From: CAJXMH01 sp040220135
GTDB lineage: Bacteria; Bacteroidota; Bacteroidia; Flavobacteriales_E; Vicingaceae
DNA length: 64,000 bases
Assembly: GCA_040220135.1 (NCBI GenBank)
Contig: JAVJTT010000024.1
Location: 417,538-481,537 of the forward strand
Reading direction: 5' to 3'
In this document: positions 51,356 through 60,578 of the stretch, in pieces
Layout of the letters: every line of letters starts with the position of its first letter
Position numbering within the stretch: the stretch's first letter is position 1
Notes under the pieces: generated by a model
Databases searched by the model: none
Seen by the model: only the letters and a program-made list of their open reading frames with translations
Told to the model about the DNA's origin: nothing
Made by a program: the position numbers and the translations under genes

Positions 51356-53143
51356 TTATCCCTGACTTTTTTGAAAGGCTTTTGGCGTCATGCCCACTTC
51401 TTTTTTGAATGCGCTATTGAAAACAGACTTGGAATTAAAGCCACTTTCATAGGCCAGTCCGATCAGCGAAATGTGTGAATTATCCGGGTCCATTACAATC
51501 TGTTGGAAATGTTCAATGCGTTTTTTATTGATAAAGTCGTTGAAGTTTTTGCCGATGGATTCATTCAATAAACGAGAAAGCTGATTGGGGTGAATAGCGA
51601 GCTCTTCGGCTAGCGAACGCAAAGTGAGAGAAGGGTTGAGGTACGGTCGCTCAGATTCTACATAGGCATGAATTTTTTCTACCTGTTCTTTCGTCAGTGT
51701 AGGATCTGCTTGTTTCCGTTTTTTTAGAATTGGTTTTTCTATCGTTTTCGGATAGATCCGTTCATGATATTGCGGATAGCTAGGGTGGGAGTGAATAGGC
51801 TTTCCCAGTGGATCACTAAAGGAAAGTAGCAGAATGGAAGAGCTACTATTGAAAAGATTCTCTAAAACAGCAAAGGCTTCCTGATAGCGACCTAGATTGG
51901 CATAGCATAGGAACAGATAAGCATGTGCATGGTGGGCTTCTGCTTCTTGAGCCTGCTGTTCCAGCCTTTGTAAGTGGGTAGTGCTTTTTCCTTCCATGGC
52001 ATCGATCAGGGCAAGCAGGCCTAATCTTTCATCTGGAGTTAAAGCCTGCTGCGGAACCGCTTCAATACTTTGGCGAGCGGCTTTGAGTTGACCTTCTCCA
52101 ATCAGGATGTAGATCTGCACTATAATGGCCGGAAGGTTTTTGTCATTTAACTCCAGTAATTCGCTTAAGATCGCTTTGGCTTTATCATACTCACCTAGCC
52201 GATAGTTATAATTCGCCTCATAGAATTTGGTCTCAGGGTTAAGCGGATCAGCGGATTTGGCAAAAAGGATATGCTTTCGAGCGGTATCAAAGTCACCCTT
52301 AAGGGAATGGAGAAAAGAAACAAATTGATGCGCTTCGGAATAAGTGGGCTTGGCGGCTAGTGACTTAAGACCGTATTGCAGAGCAGCAGCAAAATCTGCT
52401 TCGGTAAAGAAGGATTTCATGCCCAACATGTAATTCAGTCCGGCATGATCGGGATCAAGCTTTTTTGCTAAGGCTAAAGCGGTGATGCTTTTTTGCCAGG
52501 CTTCTTCTCGGGGAGCAAAACCGGCTACGGCCATAAAACTATAAGCGTCCGAGATCCCCAAGTGGCCTTCGATCAACTGATCATCTAATTGAATCGCCTT
52601 TTCAAAATGATCGATCGCCAATCTAATGTCTTCAGGGTTCCACTGATTGCTATGATACTTTCCCTTTAAATAATGCTCATAGGCACTTAGGTTATGGGTG
52701 CGTTGCTCAATTAAGTGATCTTCGAAGGTAAGATGGCCAATTCGCTCTCTCAATTGATCCGCTATCTCCAGACTTATTTCATCTTGAATTTCAAAAACGT
52801 TCTTTAATTCTCGATCCCAACTGTTGGACCAAATCGTTTCATCACCTGCAATCTCGATTAACTCTGTGCTAATGCGAAGGGCCTTTCCATTCAAACGAAC
52901 ACTTCCGGCTATGAGGTAGGGCACTTGTAATTTATCTGCTACTTCTTGTAAACTATAAGATTGGTTTTTAAAGAAAAAGGAAGAGGTTCGAGAAATGACT
53001 TTAAGCCTTTCGATCTTGGCAAGGGCAATGATAATTTCTTCTGTAATCCCATCGCAGAAATACTCGTTTTCTGCATTTGAGCTTCTATTCGTAAAGGGAA
53101 GCACGGCAATTGCCGATATGTTTTCTGAAGGAGTTAGTTTCAT
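51356..53143 (-). CDS. AraC-type regulator with TolB/FlgO-like N-terminus and TPR domain
   Basis: 595 residues from the ATG at 53143; a TTG four codons upstream is rejected. The N-terminal domain (about 8-140; SAIAVLPFTNRSSNAENEYFCDG, PYLIAGSVRLNGKALRIS) is the type found in front of TPRs in some adenylate cyclase and regulator proteins. TPR-like helices cover about 155-430. The C-terminal AraC HTH pair (about 495-595) has RSLAEELAIHPNQLSRLLNE and GLAYESGFNSKSVFNSAFKKE. It is soluble and lies 84 bp upstream of the MDR-DUF4386 pair, its likely target. A decayed homologue of its HTH end lies at 61503-61702. Confidence 0.88.
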   Translation of the reverse strand: MKLTPSENISAIAVLPFTNRSSNAENEYFCDGITEEIIIALAKIERLKVISRTSSFFFKNQSYSLQEVADKLQVPYLIAGSVRLNGKALRISTELIEIAGDETIWSNSWDRELKNVFEIQDEISLEIADQLRERIGHLTFEDHLIEQRTHNLSAYEHYLKGKYHSNQWNPEDIRLAIDHFEKAIQLDDQLIEGHLGISDAYSFMAVAGFAPREEAWQKSITALALAKKLDPDHAGLNYMLGMKSFFTEADFAAALQYGLKSLAAKPTYSEAHQFVSFLHSLKGDFDTARKHILFAKSADPLNPETKFYEANYNYRLGEYDKAKAILSELLELNDKNLPAIIVQIYILIGEGQLKAARQSIEAVPQQALTPDERLGLLALIDAMEGKSTTHLQRLEQQAQEAEAHHAHAYLFLCYANLGRYQEAFAVLENLFNSSSSILLLSFSDPLGKPIHSHPSYPQYHERIYPKTIEKPILKKRKQADPTLTKEQVEKIHAYVESERPYLNPSLTLRSLAEELAIHPNQLSRLLNESIGKNFNDFINKKRIEHFQQIVMDPDNSHISLIGLAYESGFNSKSVFNSAFKKEVGMTPKAFQKSQG

Positions 53144-53523
53144 TTGCTTTAGCAAAAAAATGATAGCTAAGGTAGAGAATTATCAGTGTAAACCTAATCA
53201 CCCGCTCGCATTAAAAAATCCTTCCTTTTAAGCTTTATTTCGGTAAGTAGGGAGAGGTACTTTTGCTTTTCTAAGTCGGTTAAGTCAATAAACCGAGCAA
53301 TGTTGTTTAGGATTAAGGCATGTGACGCTTGCTGGTTCAATCTCTTTTGTGTTCAATCCATTTTAAGCATTGCTTCTTTTTTTTTAAATAAACCAAATGA
53401 GTTAGAAACAACGCTTGCCAATGGATTTACTTCGTACCCTTAAAAGTAGTGGATTTAAAGTTGAGTTTCAAACTGTCAGTTTGAGCCATTGATCTTGTAG
53501 TGCTGTAGTGTTTAATGATACCA
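53144..53523. other. gene-free stretch holding a regulator remnant
   Basis: 380 bp between the AraC-TPR gene and a small membrane protein gene. It contains the N-terminal Crp/Fnr remnant listed at 53194-53340 and otherwise nothing recognised. Confidence 0.45.
53194..53340 (-). pseudogene. N-terminal remnant of a Crp/Fnr-family regulator
   Basis: A frame of 48 codons from TTG (53340) to TAG (53194). It reads LILNNIARFIDLTDLEKQKY and LLTEIKLKRKDFLMRAGD, the opening of Bacteroidota Crp/Fnr proteins (NNIxRFIxLTxxE...FLLxAGD). It stops exactly where the cyclic-nucleotide fold would begin. Nothing of the rest of the gene follows. It is a separate gene from the truncated regulator at 49.1 kb, which has its own N-terminus. 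Confidence 0.6.
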
Positions 53524-53925
53524 CTATTGTTTAACTTTTTTTGACTTCTGTTTTTTTAATATCATCCAAATTAGAACTGTAATGGTTAGGGTTAGCAAGG
53601 CAAAAACTTTTTCGTTAGTTGTTTTTGCTAGAAGATTCCCTATAGTATTCAGGATAAATAGAATTAGGAAAACCCAAAGAGATGTATTCACAACCTTAGG
53701 GGAAAGTAGCGGTCGAATGAAAGATCCTCTTATTAGTAAGATCAATATCAAATAAAATGTTACGACTAAAGAGATCCCTTCAAATAGATACAGTTCATTA
53801 TCAGTCGATAATCTGCCTCCCCAAATGAGTTCTGGTGTTACTACTTTTAGCAGCAGAAGCAGGTGGAAAAGGCTAAGAGCGCTTAGTATCAAAAGAAGAA
53901 TATAAATTGCTTTTTGGGGTCTCAT
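53524..53925 (-). CDS. small four-helix membrane protein
   Basis: 133 residues with four hydrophobic helices (about 7-28, 47-67, 78-98, 103-122) and a lysine-rich end. Family not recognised. It overlaps the preceding DUF5367-like gene by 4 bp (ATGA), so the two are coupled. Confidence 0.65.
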   Translation of the reverse strand: MRPQKAIYILLLILSALSLFHLLLLLKVVTPELIWGGRLSTDNELYLFEGISLVVTFYLILILLIRGSFIRPLLSPKVVNTSLWVFLILFILNTIGNLLAKTTNEKVFALLTLTITVLIWMILKKQKSKKVKQ

Positions 53926-54311
53926 TTTCTGCTAAAGATGTAATTAGCGACAGCTACAAGTAGCATGTATTCTATTCCCAATACCCAAAAACCTGGATCA
54001 CCAAAGAAGCTAAGATGGTCACCTCCCGCAGGAATAATAAATAGCGGAACTGTAATCATTGCATCAAATAGCATGGTGAGTAAAAACATAAAACCACCTA
54101 ATAATAAGGCGTTTGTTCGATTGCTCCTTTTGTAGTAGATATTAACGCCAATTAAAATGGCAGGAATTAAGGCAACCGTTAAAAACCAATTGGCTTGTTC
54201 ATCAGGGTTTTCCATTATGGGAAGGAAATAGGAGCCAACAAAAGCGCTGACTCCTATAATCCATATAATCAATGAAGCAAAACTTGCTCTTCTAAGATTA
54301 ATTGTTTTCAT
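53922..54311 (-). CDS. DUF5367-like small membrane protein
   Basis: 129 residues with four helices and the segment FDAMITVPLFIIPAGGDHLSFF before the last helix, the pattern of DUF5367 proteins. Function unknown. It begins 12 bp after the NmrA-like gene and overlaps the next gene, so it belongs to the 53.5-56.2 kb operon. Confidence 0.65.
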   Translation of the reverse strand: MKTINLRRASFASLIIWIIGVSAFVGSYFLPIMENPDEQANWFLTVALIPAILIGVNIYYKRSNRTNALLLGGFMFLLTMLFDAMITVPLFIIPAGGDHLSFFGDPGFWVLGIEYMLLVAVANYIFSRK

Positions 54312-54323
54312 GATCTTGCTCCT

Positions 54324-55166
54324 TTAAATACTTTCTGAAACCGCTTGATTCCAAACACCAGTTGCCTTGGTCTTTTGCACATATTCTTCAAAAGAAGTGG
54401 CAGGGCGACCTAAAACTTTCTGCACGTCATTGGAGACTGCTTGATTATCAGGGTTTCCAAGTACCTCTTCAAATAAATAGCCAAAGAGCCATACATAAGA
54501 ATCCGGAAGGCCGGCTTCCTTCATGCCTGTTTTGAAAGCTTCAATAGAGATAGGAATGTATTGGATCTTTCTTCCAATGGCCTGTTCCATTATTTTTACT
54601 ACTTGTCCAAAAGTTTGCTTTTTAGGACCAGTCACTGTGATGGTTTGACCATTGTAAGTATCGTCCACTAACACTTTTGTTACAACCTCTGCAATGTCAT
54701 CCGTATCTACAAATGGTATTTCAGCTTCAGGCATGGGTAGGGCAACTTGTCCTGCCAATACGAAGTCTAAGAATGCACCTTCGCTAAAGTTTTGATTGAA
54801 CCAAGAAGCCCTTACTAGGGTGTAATTTAGTCCTGAGTTGGCTACAATTTGCTCACAAGCCTCTGCTTCCGTTTCTCCCTTTCCGGATAAAAGCACTACT
54901 TTTTCTAAGCCTTCTTTTATTGCAGCTTCTGTTAATGCCGAGATGGCTTCCTTAGCTCCGGGAACTGCCAGATCAGGATAATAAACAATGTAGGCTCGAT
55001 CCATTCCCTTCAAGGCGGGTGCAAAGGTGGAATAGTCTTCCCAATCAAAAGCAGGTCTGCCTTTTCTTGATCCTACGGTTACTTGGTGGCCTAATTGCGA
55101 TAAGCCTTCTACTACTCGGCGACCAGTCTTTCCGGTTCCTCCGATTACTAAAATGTTGTGTTTCAT
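54324..55166 (-). CDS. NmrA/SDR-type NAD(P)-binding protein
   Basis: 280 residues. Atypical short-chain dehydrogenase with the nucleotide loop ILVIGGTGKTGRRVVEGL, VRASWFNQNFSEGAF and FVDTDDIAEV, as in NmrA-like and NAD(P)H:quinone reductase-like proteins. The usual YxxxK catalytic pair is missing, so it may act as a redox sensor or an isomerase-like enzyme. It lies in an operon with a mini cytochrome, DUF1772 and DUF5367 proteins. Confidence 0.85.
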   Translation of the reverse strand: MKHNILVIGGTGKTGRRVVEGLSQLGHQVTVGSRKGRPAFDWEDYSTFAPALKGMDRAYIVYYPDLAVPGAKEAISALTEAAIKEGLEKVVLLSGKGETEAEACEQIVANSGLNYTLVRASWFNQNFSEGAFLDFVLAGQVALPMPEAEIPFVDTDDIAEVVTKVLVDDTYNGQTITVTGPKKQTFGQVVKIMEQAIGRKIQYIPISIEAFKTGMKEAGLPDSYVWLFGYLFEEVLGNPDNQAVSNDVQKVLGRPATSFEEYVQKTKATGVWNQAVSESI

Positions 55167-55175
55167 TTTAAAGAT

Positions 55176-55322
55176 TTATTTGAGTTTAATTTTTAATACT
55201 GCTTCACTAAAAGCAGACTTGCCGCGCATGATTTCCTGTGACGCTTTATCCATAGAACCTAAACTTGGACGGTCATTGAAGGTGATATCAGAATTTTCGT
55301 CTAGACAACTGAAATAAGACAT
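55176..55322 (-). CDS. 48-residue small open frame between DUF1772 and NmrA genes
   Basis: ATG at 55322 to TAA at 55176, fitting exactly between the DUF1772 stop (22 bp upstream) and the NmrA start (9 bp downstream). It reads MSYFSCLDENSDITFNDRPS, then LGSMDKASQEIMRGKSAFSEAVLKIKLK. The spacing, strand and protein-like composition suggest a real gene or the remaining part of one. No family recognised. Confidence 0.5.
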   Translation of the reverse strand: MSYFSCLDENSDITFNDRPSLGSMDKASQEIMRGKSAFSEAVLKIKLK

Positions 55323-55344
55323 TCTGTATGATTTTAAGGGTTTG

Positions 55345-55851
55345 TTAATGCTTGAACTGTAGGTTTAGCGCTAGTAAAGTCAGGATGAAAGACAAGACCG
55401 AGAATAACATTCGATAGGTGTGGAATTTATTCCAGCGTAGCTCGTAATGCTCTCGAAATTCTGTGATTTCTTTGGTGCTGAGCTTAGCAATATCGATGGC
55501 TTCCAACTCATTGTTGAGGGGCACATTGCCCATCCCGGTTACTCCTATGGTGCCAATTAAGTAGGTCAAACTAGCGAACAGGAGAAGCCAGAATCCTTTT
55601 ACACTTTGACTGTAGGTGAAGTAGGTAGAGCCAAATAGACTTATCAGGCTGCCAAAAAAGACTAGAAAGAAGGCAGGGTTTAGTATCTCTCGATTAATAC
55701 TTTGCATGCTAGTTAAATAGCTGAGGTCATCGATCTTTTGTGTTCCTGGGATTACTGAAACTGACCATGCGTAGAACAGTCCGGCAGAAAGTCCTGTGAG
55801 AATGATTGAAGCGTTGAGGGATAGGTTTTGAATATGTATTTCCATCTTCAT
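55345..55851 (-). CDS. DUF1772 (anthrone-oxygenase-like) membrane protein
   Basis: 168 residues with four helices and the DUF1772 features GLSAGLFYAWSVSVIPG and VPLNNELEAID with NKFHTYRMLFSVLSF near the end. Some fungal and actinobacterial members take part in anthrone oxidation, but most bacterial ones are uncharacterised. ATG at 55851 overlaps the cytochrome stop by one base (TAATG). Confidence 0.85.
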   Translation of the reverse strand: MKMEIHIQNLSLNASIILTGLSAGLFYAWSVSVIPGTQKIDDLSYLTSMQSINREILNPAFFLVFFGSLISLFGSTYFTYSQSVKGFWLLLFASLTYLIGTIGVTGMGNVPLNNELEAIDIAKLSTKEITEFREHYELRWNKFHTYRMLFSVLSFILTLLALNLQFKH

Positions 55852-56198
55852 TAGATCTTTTGAGTGTTAAGCCATTCTTTCAATTTGTCATATTCTGAAG
55901 CGGTCAACTTGATCTCGTTTCCTTTGGGCATTCTTCGCTCAATGAAGACCATCTGATTGATCTTCTTGGCTCGTTTGGCCATGTTTTTTTCTTTGAAGAC
56001 CATGAAAGGGTTTTGCTTTTTATGACAGACATTGCATTTTAATTCTAGTATCTGCATGGCTGCCTTTTTTAAATTCTCATCATGATCATTTAGAGAATCA
56101 TGATTTTCAGTAATGGCACCTTTAGTATCAAAAACAGTAAACACCATCAACGATGCTAATACTATTGCTAGCCAGGTTGTAAAGAGTATTGCTTTCAT
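55851..56198 (-). CDS. mini c-type cytochrome / haem-binding domain protein
   Basis: 115 residues: signal peptide or anchor (about 1-22) and a single CxxCH haem site at 55-59 (CNVCH). A Met in RRMPKG and a helical end (SEYDKLKEWL) fit a small class I cytochrome with a Met ligand. It should be periplasmic. It heads the operon cytochrome, DUF1772, small frame, NmrA, DUF5367, membrane protein, all on the minus strand, suggesting a small redox module. Confidence 0.75.
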   Translation of the reverse strand: MKAILFTTWLAIVLASLMVFTVFDTKGAITENHDSLNDHDENLKKAAMQILELKCNVCHKKQNPFMVFKEKNMAKRAKKINQMVFIERRMPKGNEIKLTASEYDKLKEWLNTQKI

Positions 56199-56301
56199 TT
56201 GTTTCGTATTTAATTAGAGTACAAAATTGAAAGCAAAAGCGATCTCATGCTTGACACTTTGCGCCAAGCCTTTGACATTTTACGCCAAATTGGATCTTAG
56301 G

Positions 56302-57288
56302 CTAAGATTTTCGAAATTCGACAGGCGATAATCCTGTCCATCGCTTGAACGCACGATTAAAAGCACTTTGCTCTGAGAAGCCAGTTTCGAAAGCAATTTC
56401 TGCTAAGCTTCGGGAAGTATTTTTCAGCAAATGCTTCGCAATTTTTTCTTGCCTTTTTTTGATGAGGTCTCGGTAGCTTACTCCGGCATTCGATAATCTT
56501 CTGGTCAAGGTTCGATTACTCATGCTTAAGTGTTCTGCAATCTGATGGATGCTAGGAATGCCACTTGGAAGTGCGTCAGTAATCAGCTTCTCTACATCAA
56601 AGATCAGTTTATTGCCTGCTACTTCTAAGCCCTTGGTTTCTTCTTCAACGCGTTCTACGAGAAAACGATTAATGCTTGCATCTGCCTTTGCTGTTCTTGT
56701 TCTTAGGTCAGCTGTTTTGTAAGAGATAGAGTAATGAGGCTGATTAAAAAGAATAGGACATTGAAAAGCAGCACTATAGATGACTAAATCCTTTGGTGGA
56801 TCATGCTTAAAGGTCACTTCGGTTGGAAATATTTTTTTTTCTGTCATGGCTTGTATTACCACAACAGTTGCAGAAAGGCTAGCCTCGGTCGACAACTCTA
56901 TACCTCGTCTATGCACTTCTCGATTTAGATATACAGAAGAAGTATCTCCTTTCTCTTTGATCTGCCACACAAAGGTGTTCGACAGTAGCTTAAAGTAGCG
57001 TTCACTTCTTTCAAAAATTTCTCCGGCCCAAGAGCAGGTCCTCCAAGAAAGGCCAAGTACGCCGTAATCCTCAATTTTCATTTGCTGACCCACTCTCACA
57101 CCAAATCCCGGCCCTAGTTTTTCATCTAATAACTCATGCAGACTAAAAAACTCCTCTGCCGGAATAGCCTGCAGATCATCAATAACATTGATTGGGGTGG
57201 GCAAACTCATAAAATCTTCTCGATCCATACCTTCTGCTAGGGCGCAGTTGAGCATTTTGCGATAAAGATTTATGGAGAAGTACTTCAT
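56302..57288 (-). CDS. AraC-family transcriptional regulator
   Basis: 328 residues: an N-terminal arabinose-binding-type ligand domain (about 15-195; MKIEDYGVLGLSWRTC) and a C-terminal HTH pair (about 235-328; SIHQIAEHLSMSNRTLTRRLSNAGVSYRDLI, SLAEIAFETGFSEQSAFNRAFKRWTGLSPVEFR), the OruR/ArgR-like layout. It lies 103 bp upstream of the cytochrome-NmrA operon on the same strand and probably controls it. Confidence 0.9.
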   Translation of the reverse strand: MKYFSINLYRKMLNCALAEGMDREDFMSLPTPINVIDDLQAIPAEEFFSLHELLDEKLGPGFGVRVGQQMKIEDYGVLGLSWRTCSWAGEIFERSERYFKLLSNTFVWQIKEKGDTSSVYLNREVHRRGIELSTEASLSATVVVIQAMTEKKIFPTEVTFKHDPPKDLVIYSAAFQCPILFNQPHYSISYKTADLRTRTAKADASINRFLVERVEEETKGLEVAGNKLIFDVEKLITDALPSGIPSIHQIAEHLSMSNRTLTRRLSNAGVSYRDLIKKRQEKIAKHLLKNTSRSLAEIAFETGFSEQSAFNRAFKRWTGLSPVEFRKS

Positions 57289-57414
57289 GATAGAAGCTAA
57301 GATAAAAAATAACTTGATAATAAAGCTACTTCACTTAGTAACGGAGGCCTAGTAGATGAACCGTATCCCGACTCGCTTTTGCGAAGTCTCTGAATATCTA
57401 TCTTACAGCCTCTG

Positions 57415-58671
57415 TTATTTTTTATTTAGAGCTTCAATTCTTTCTTTATAGTAATCGTTACCACTTATTTCATAGGCCTTATTTAAGTGTTTTAAGGCAT
57501 TCTCTTTGTCGTTTTGAGATACATAATACTCAGCCATCGAATCATAAGCATTTGCACTTGTTGGATTATACTTAATATTCATTTCAAAAAACATGAACGC
57601 CTTCTTAGGTTGTCCCATTTGCATATTCATGTAGCCATAGCCATTTAACATTTCGTCTATCATTGGTGCAGTGGGAACACCAAAATGTTCGGTATAGATT
57701 TGTTCCTGCTCCTTCAATAGCGAAACCAATTCTTCTAGAGGTGTATCTGGATTATTATATTTTTGTGGAGATTTAAACTGATACCATTCAAAAAGAAATA
57801 TCAGCCCATCTCTAATTGATGGTAACGGAACTGTACCATGTAAATCTTCATTATAAACCTTCCATGAAAAATTTAATCCATTCTGTTTTTGAGATTTAAT
57901 ATCATTTGAAAACTCAATGATTGAACGCGCAAACAAAGTAAATTCTGAAGAGTCATCCATAATATTCTCCATGGTTATTTCTTCATCCCACATATGTAGC
58001 TGCTCTGCTGCTAAAGACATATAAAGGGATTTGCCTTCATAACCTTCTGTACTCAGCTTTTCTTTTGCCTCCTTCAATAACTTTTGGTCGTCCCAATCCA
58101 AACTTGGATCTATGGCTATATAGTTTTGAAAGAGATGTTTATGATTAACCAACATATTTATAGTAAACAAACCGGCATAAGAATGCCCAATTAGGGTACG
58201 ATAGGCAGTGGTTGGATACTTACTATCAATATACGGGATGAGTTCCTTCTCCATAAATTTAGTAAAGGTTTCTGCACCACCAGTTTCATCGTTCATTGCA
58301 CTACCGCGTCTCATTTTTACCTGCGAAGTAGTTAAATCTCTTATTCGGTTGCTGCGATTAGAAACCCCAACAAGTATCATATGTGGGAGGTAATGCCCCC
58401 AATAATTTCCATAAACAGCTTCCAAAGTGCTTTCTAGTGAAAATCCATCCATTAGATAAATCACGGCATATTTTTCATCATTATCTGGCTGAAAATTATC
58501 TGGTAATCTTACCCAAAAGTCACGACTTTCACTTAAAGTTTTAGAAAATATGGAATCCACTATTCGATTCTGAAATTGCTCTGTTTGGGAAACAGTTGTT
58601 TGTGCAATTGCATTTTGATTTACCATTAAAATCGATCCGATAAGTATTAATAAGTAGATGTAATGTTTCAT
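57415..58671 (-). CDS. secreted alpha/beta-hydrolase (esterase D/Fes-like) with TPR tail
   Basis: 418 residues: signal peptide (about 1-23, AIAQT), an esterase-D/enterochelin-esterase-like alpha/beta-hydrolase (about 40-290) with YAVIYLMDGFS, the nucleophile elbow GHSYAG, and an acid and His in the last third (YNEDLHGTVP). A C-terminal TPR-like part (about 330-418; PTSANAYDSMAEYYVSQNDKENALKHLNKA) follows. Periplasmic; hydrolyses an ester of unknown nature. Monocistronic. Confidence 0.85.
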   Translation of the reverse strand: MKHYIYLLILIGSILMVNQNAIAQTTVSQTEQFQNRIVDSIFSKTLSESRDFWVRLPDNFQPDNDEKYAVIYLMDGFSLESTLEAVYGNYWGHYLPHMILVGVSNRSNRIRDLTTSQVKMRRGSAMNDETGGAETFTKFMEKELIPYIDSKYPTTAYRTLIGHSYAGLFTINMLVNHKHLFQNYIAIDPSLDWDDQKLLKEAKEKLSTEGYEGKSLYMSLAAEQLHMWDEEITMENIMDDSSEFTLFARSIIEFSNDIKSQKQNGLNFSWKVYNEDLHGTVPLPSIRDGLIFLFEWYQFKSPQKYNNPDTPLEELVSLLKEQEQIYTEHFGVPTAPMIDEMLNGYGYMNMQMGQPKKAFMFFEMNIKYNPTSANAYDSMAEYYVSQNDKENALKHLNKAYEISGNDYYKERIEALNKK

Positions 58672-58771
58672 TAATTTCTTTTGATTTTGAATATAACTAG
58701 ATACGTACGTTAAAATAAAAATTTATATTGGTTACTAGTTTTTTATAATGATGGCTAAGGTTTAGTATAAG

Positions 58772-59321
58772 AGCAGTGGCGGATTCAAAAGCTCACATTT
58801 TTAGGTTTAATGGCGATGTTCCAATCTTGTGGTAAACAGATAAATTCTGCATAAGATCCAAAGCGATGTTTCAAGGGTGAGATAGAACCGTAGGCAAAAA
58901 CTTCATCTCCTAAATTAGATGAAGTAAGCTGAGGACCTTTTTCCACCACCACACCAGATGATATTATTCCTAATATGGGATTTCTTGGTTTGCCAAAACC
59001 AAAGATGAGTTGAAGCATAAATTTTGGAATAGTAGCTTCGTTTAATCTTCTTATAAGCACATCACTTGCGGTAACTGAGGTAGCTTTTATTTTGATCAGC
59101 ACCTCATTTACTTTGGGTGATGGCTTTTCAACATCACTCATCACAAGGTTTTCAGGACCTCCATATTTTAGGCATCTTATCGCTTTCATAATTTTATTTT
59201 TTCAAGCAACTCTAGGCTGACCGGATTCGTTTCTTTTCCAATTCCATGCTGTCCATCCAATGTATAATGTGGTTGATATTTCAACAATACTGAAAAAGAG
59301 ATAGTGCATGGTGAAGTCACC
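58772..59321. repeat. repeat A of a partial tandem duplication (partner 60162-60710)
   Basis: Bases 58772-59321 match 60162-60710 closely at an offset of 1389 bp. The copy covers the 5' part of the MDR gene and the 3' end of the DUF6326 gene. One extra A near 58787 shifts the offset by one and breaks the frame. Confidence 0.85.
58785..59189 (-). pseudogene. truncated duplicate of the MDR oxidoreductase (N-terminal 134 residues)
   Basis: Residues 1-134 are almost identical to the complete copy at 59640-60578 (KYGGPENLVMSDVEKPSP against KYGGSENLVMDDVEKPSP). After KPKNVSF a one-base insertion produces TGA, while the complete copy continues EEAAAIPYGG. The Rossmann half is absent. It cannot bind NAD(P) and should be inactive. 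It is the remnant end of the tandem duplication. Confidence 0.85.
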
Positions 59322-59618
59322 GTCTACTAATGTTCCGACTTGAATTACTGTGAAAGCAATTCCTCCAATAAGATTAAACCATCGGTTTAAAGAGTATTTC
59401 AAAAATCTTGATAGGATAATCATTACCATCGCAAATTCCATAATGATGGCAAAAGTTAGTAAGAAACCTTGTGTAAGTTCTATACCTCCAACTTGACCTG
59501 TTAAAAACTGATTGAGATCAGGAGCATAAAAAAGTGTAAACACATCACAAAAAATGTAATTAACAGTTACAAATACCCATAAAGTAGAGAATAATATCTT
59601 TTTATCCATATTTACCAT
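59202..59618 (-). CDS. DUF6326-like four-helix membrane protein
   Basis: 138 residues (or 135 from the second Met) with four helices, FCDVFTLFYAPDLNQFL near the start and MHYLFFSIVEISTTLYIGWTAWNW near the end, the DUF6326 pattern. Function unknown. It sits 21 bp after the complete MDR gene and 12 bp before the truncated one. Its own 3' end is duplicated at 60591-60710. Confidence 0.7.
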   Translation of the reverse strand: MVNMDKKILFSTLWVFVTVNYIFCDVFTLFYAPDLNQFLTGQVGGIELTQGFLLTFAIIMEFAMVMIILSRFLKYSLNRWFNLIGGIAFTVIQVGTLVDGDFTMHYLFFSIVEISTTLYIGWTAWNWKRNESGQPRVA

Positions 59619-59639
59619 TTTTTTGAAGTGATTAATAGA

Positions 59640-60578
59640 TCAATGAGAAACAGCTATAACGACATTCCCTCGCTTATGTCCTCTTTCTACATAATTGTGC
59701 GCCTCAGCCATTTTTTCCAGCGGAAACACTTTATCGATAACAGCTTTGAGTCTGCCACTTTCTGTCAATTCCCTAAGGTTTAAAAATGCTTCTTTGGGAG
59801 TTTTAGGAACCCCATTGTCGATGGATAGATACTTGCCACCATCAACAAGTGCCGACTTGCTTTTTTCCTTTAAGCTTGATGTTTTACTTTTTCCAACTGC
59901 GTCTATCACATATTTATAAGTGCCCAACTTATCTGCTGCATTTGTATCGGTATAATCAATCACCTTATCTGAGCCCAATGACTTAAGCAGTTCAAAATTT
60001 CTTTTGCTGCAAACGCTCGTTACTTGAGCTCCGGCAATTTTAGCAAGTTGAATCGCTGCGGTACCAATACTTCCGGACGCTCCATAAATAAGCACTTCAT
60101 CTCCCTTATTAATGTCGGTTTGGTTTATCAGGTGAGTCGCCAATAATCCTCCATAAGGAATAGCAGCGGCTTCTTCAAAGCTCACATTTTTAGGTTTAAT
60201 GGCGATGTTCCAATCTTGTGGTAAACAGATATATTCTGCATAAGATCCAAAGCGGTGCTTCAAGGGTGAGATAGAACCGTAGGCAAAAACTTCATCTCCT
60301 AAATTAAATGAAGTAACCTGAGGACCTTTTTCCACCACCACACCTGATGTCACCATGCCTAATATGGGATTTCTTGGTTTGCCAAAACCAAAAATGAGTT
60401 GAAGCATAAATTTTGGAATAGCAGCTTCGTTTAATCTTCTTATAAGCACATCACTTGCGGTAACAGAAGTAGCTTTTATTTTGATCAGTACTTCATTTGC
60501 TTTGGGTGATGGCTTTTCAACATCATCCATCACTAGGTTTTCAGAACCTCCGTACTTTAGGCATCTTATCGCTTTCAT
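59640..60578 (-). CDS. MDR-family NAD(P)H oxidoreductase (quinone reductase-like)
   Basis: 312 residues: GroES-like N-terminal half (VEKPSPKANEVLIKI, GMVTSGVVVEKGPQV) and Rossmann half (YGASGSIGTAAIQLAKIAGA, LGSDKVIDYTD), ending in VERGHKRGNVVIAVSH. No zinc-binding Cys set. It is related to the gene at 50264-51271. It is the intact member of the tandem duplication and is coupled to a DUF6326 gene. Confidence 0.88.
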   Translation of the reverse strand: MKAIRCLKYGGSENLVMDDVEKPSPKANEVLIKIKATSVTASDVLIRRLNEAAIPKFMLQLIFGFGKPRNPILGMVTSGVVVEKGPQVTSFNLGDEVFAYGSISPLKHRFGSYAEYICLPQDWNIAIKPKNVSFEEAAAIPYGGLLATHLINQTDINKGDEVLIYGASGSIGTAAIQLAKIAGAQVTSVCSKRNFELLKSLGSDKVIDYTDTNAADKLGTYKYVIDAVGKSKTSSLKEKSKSALVDGGKYLSIDNGVPKTPKEAFLNLRELTESGRLKAVIDKVFPLEKMAEAHNYVERGHKRGNVVIAVSH

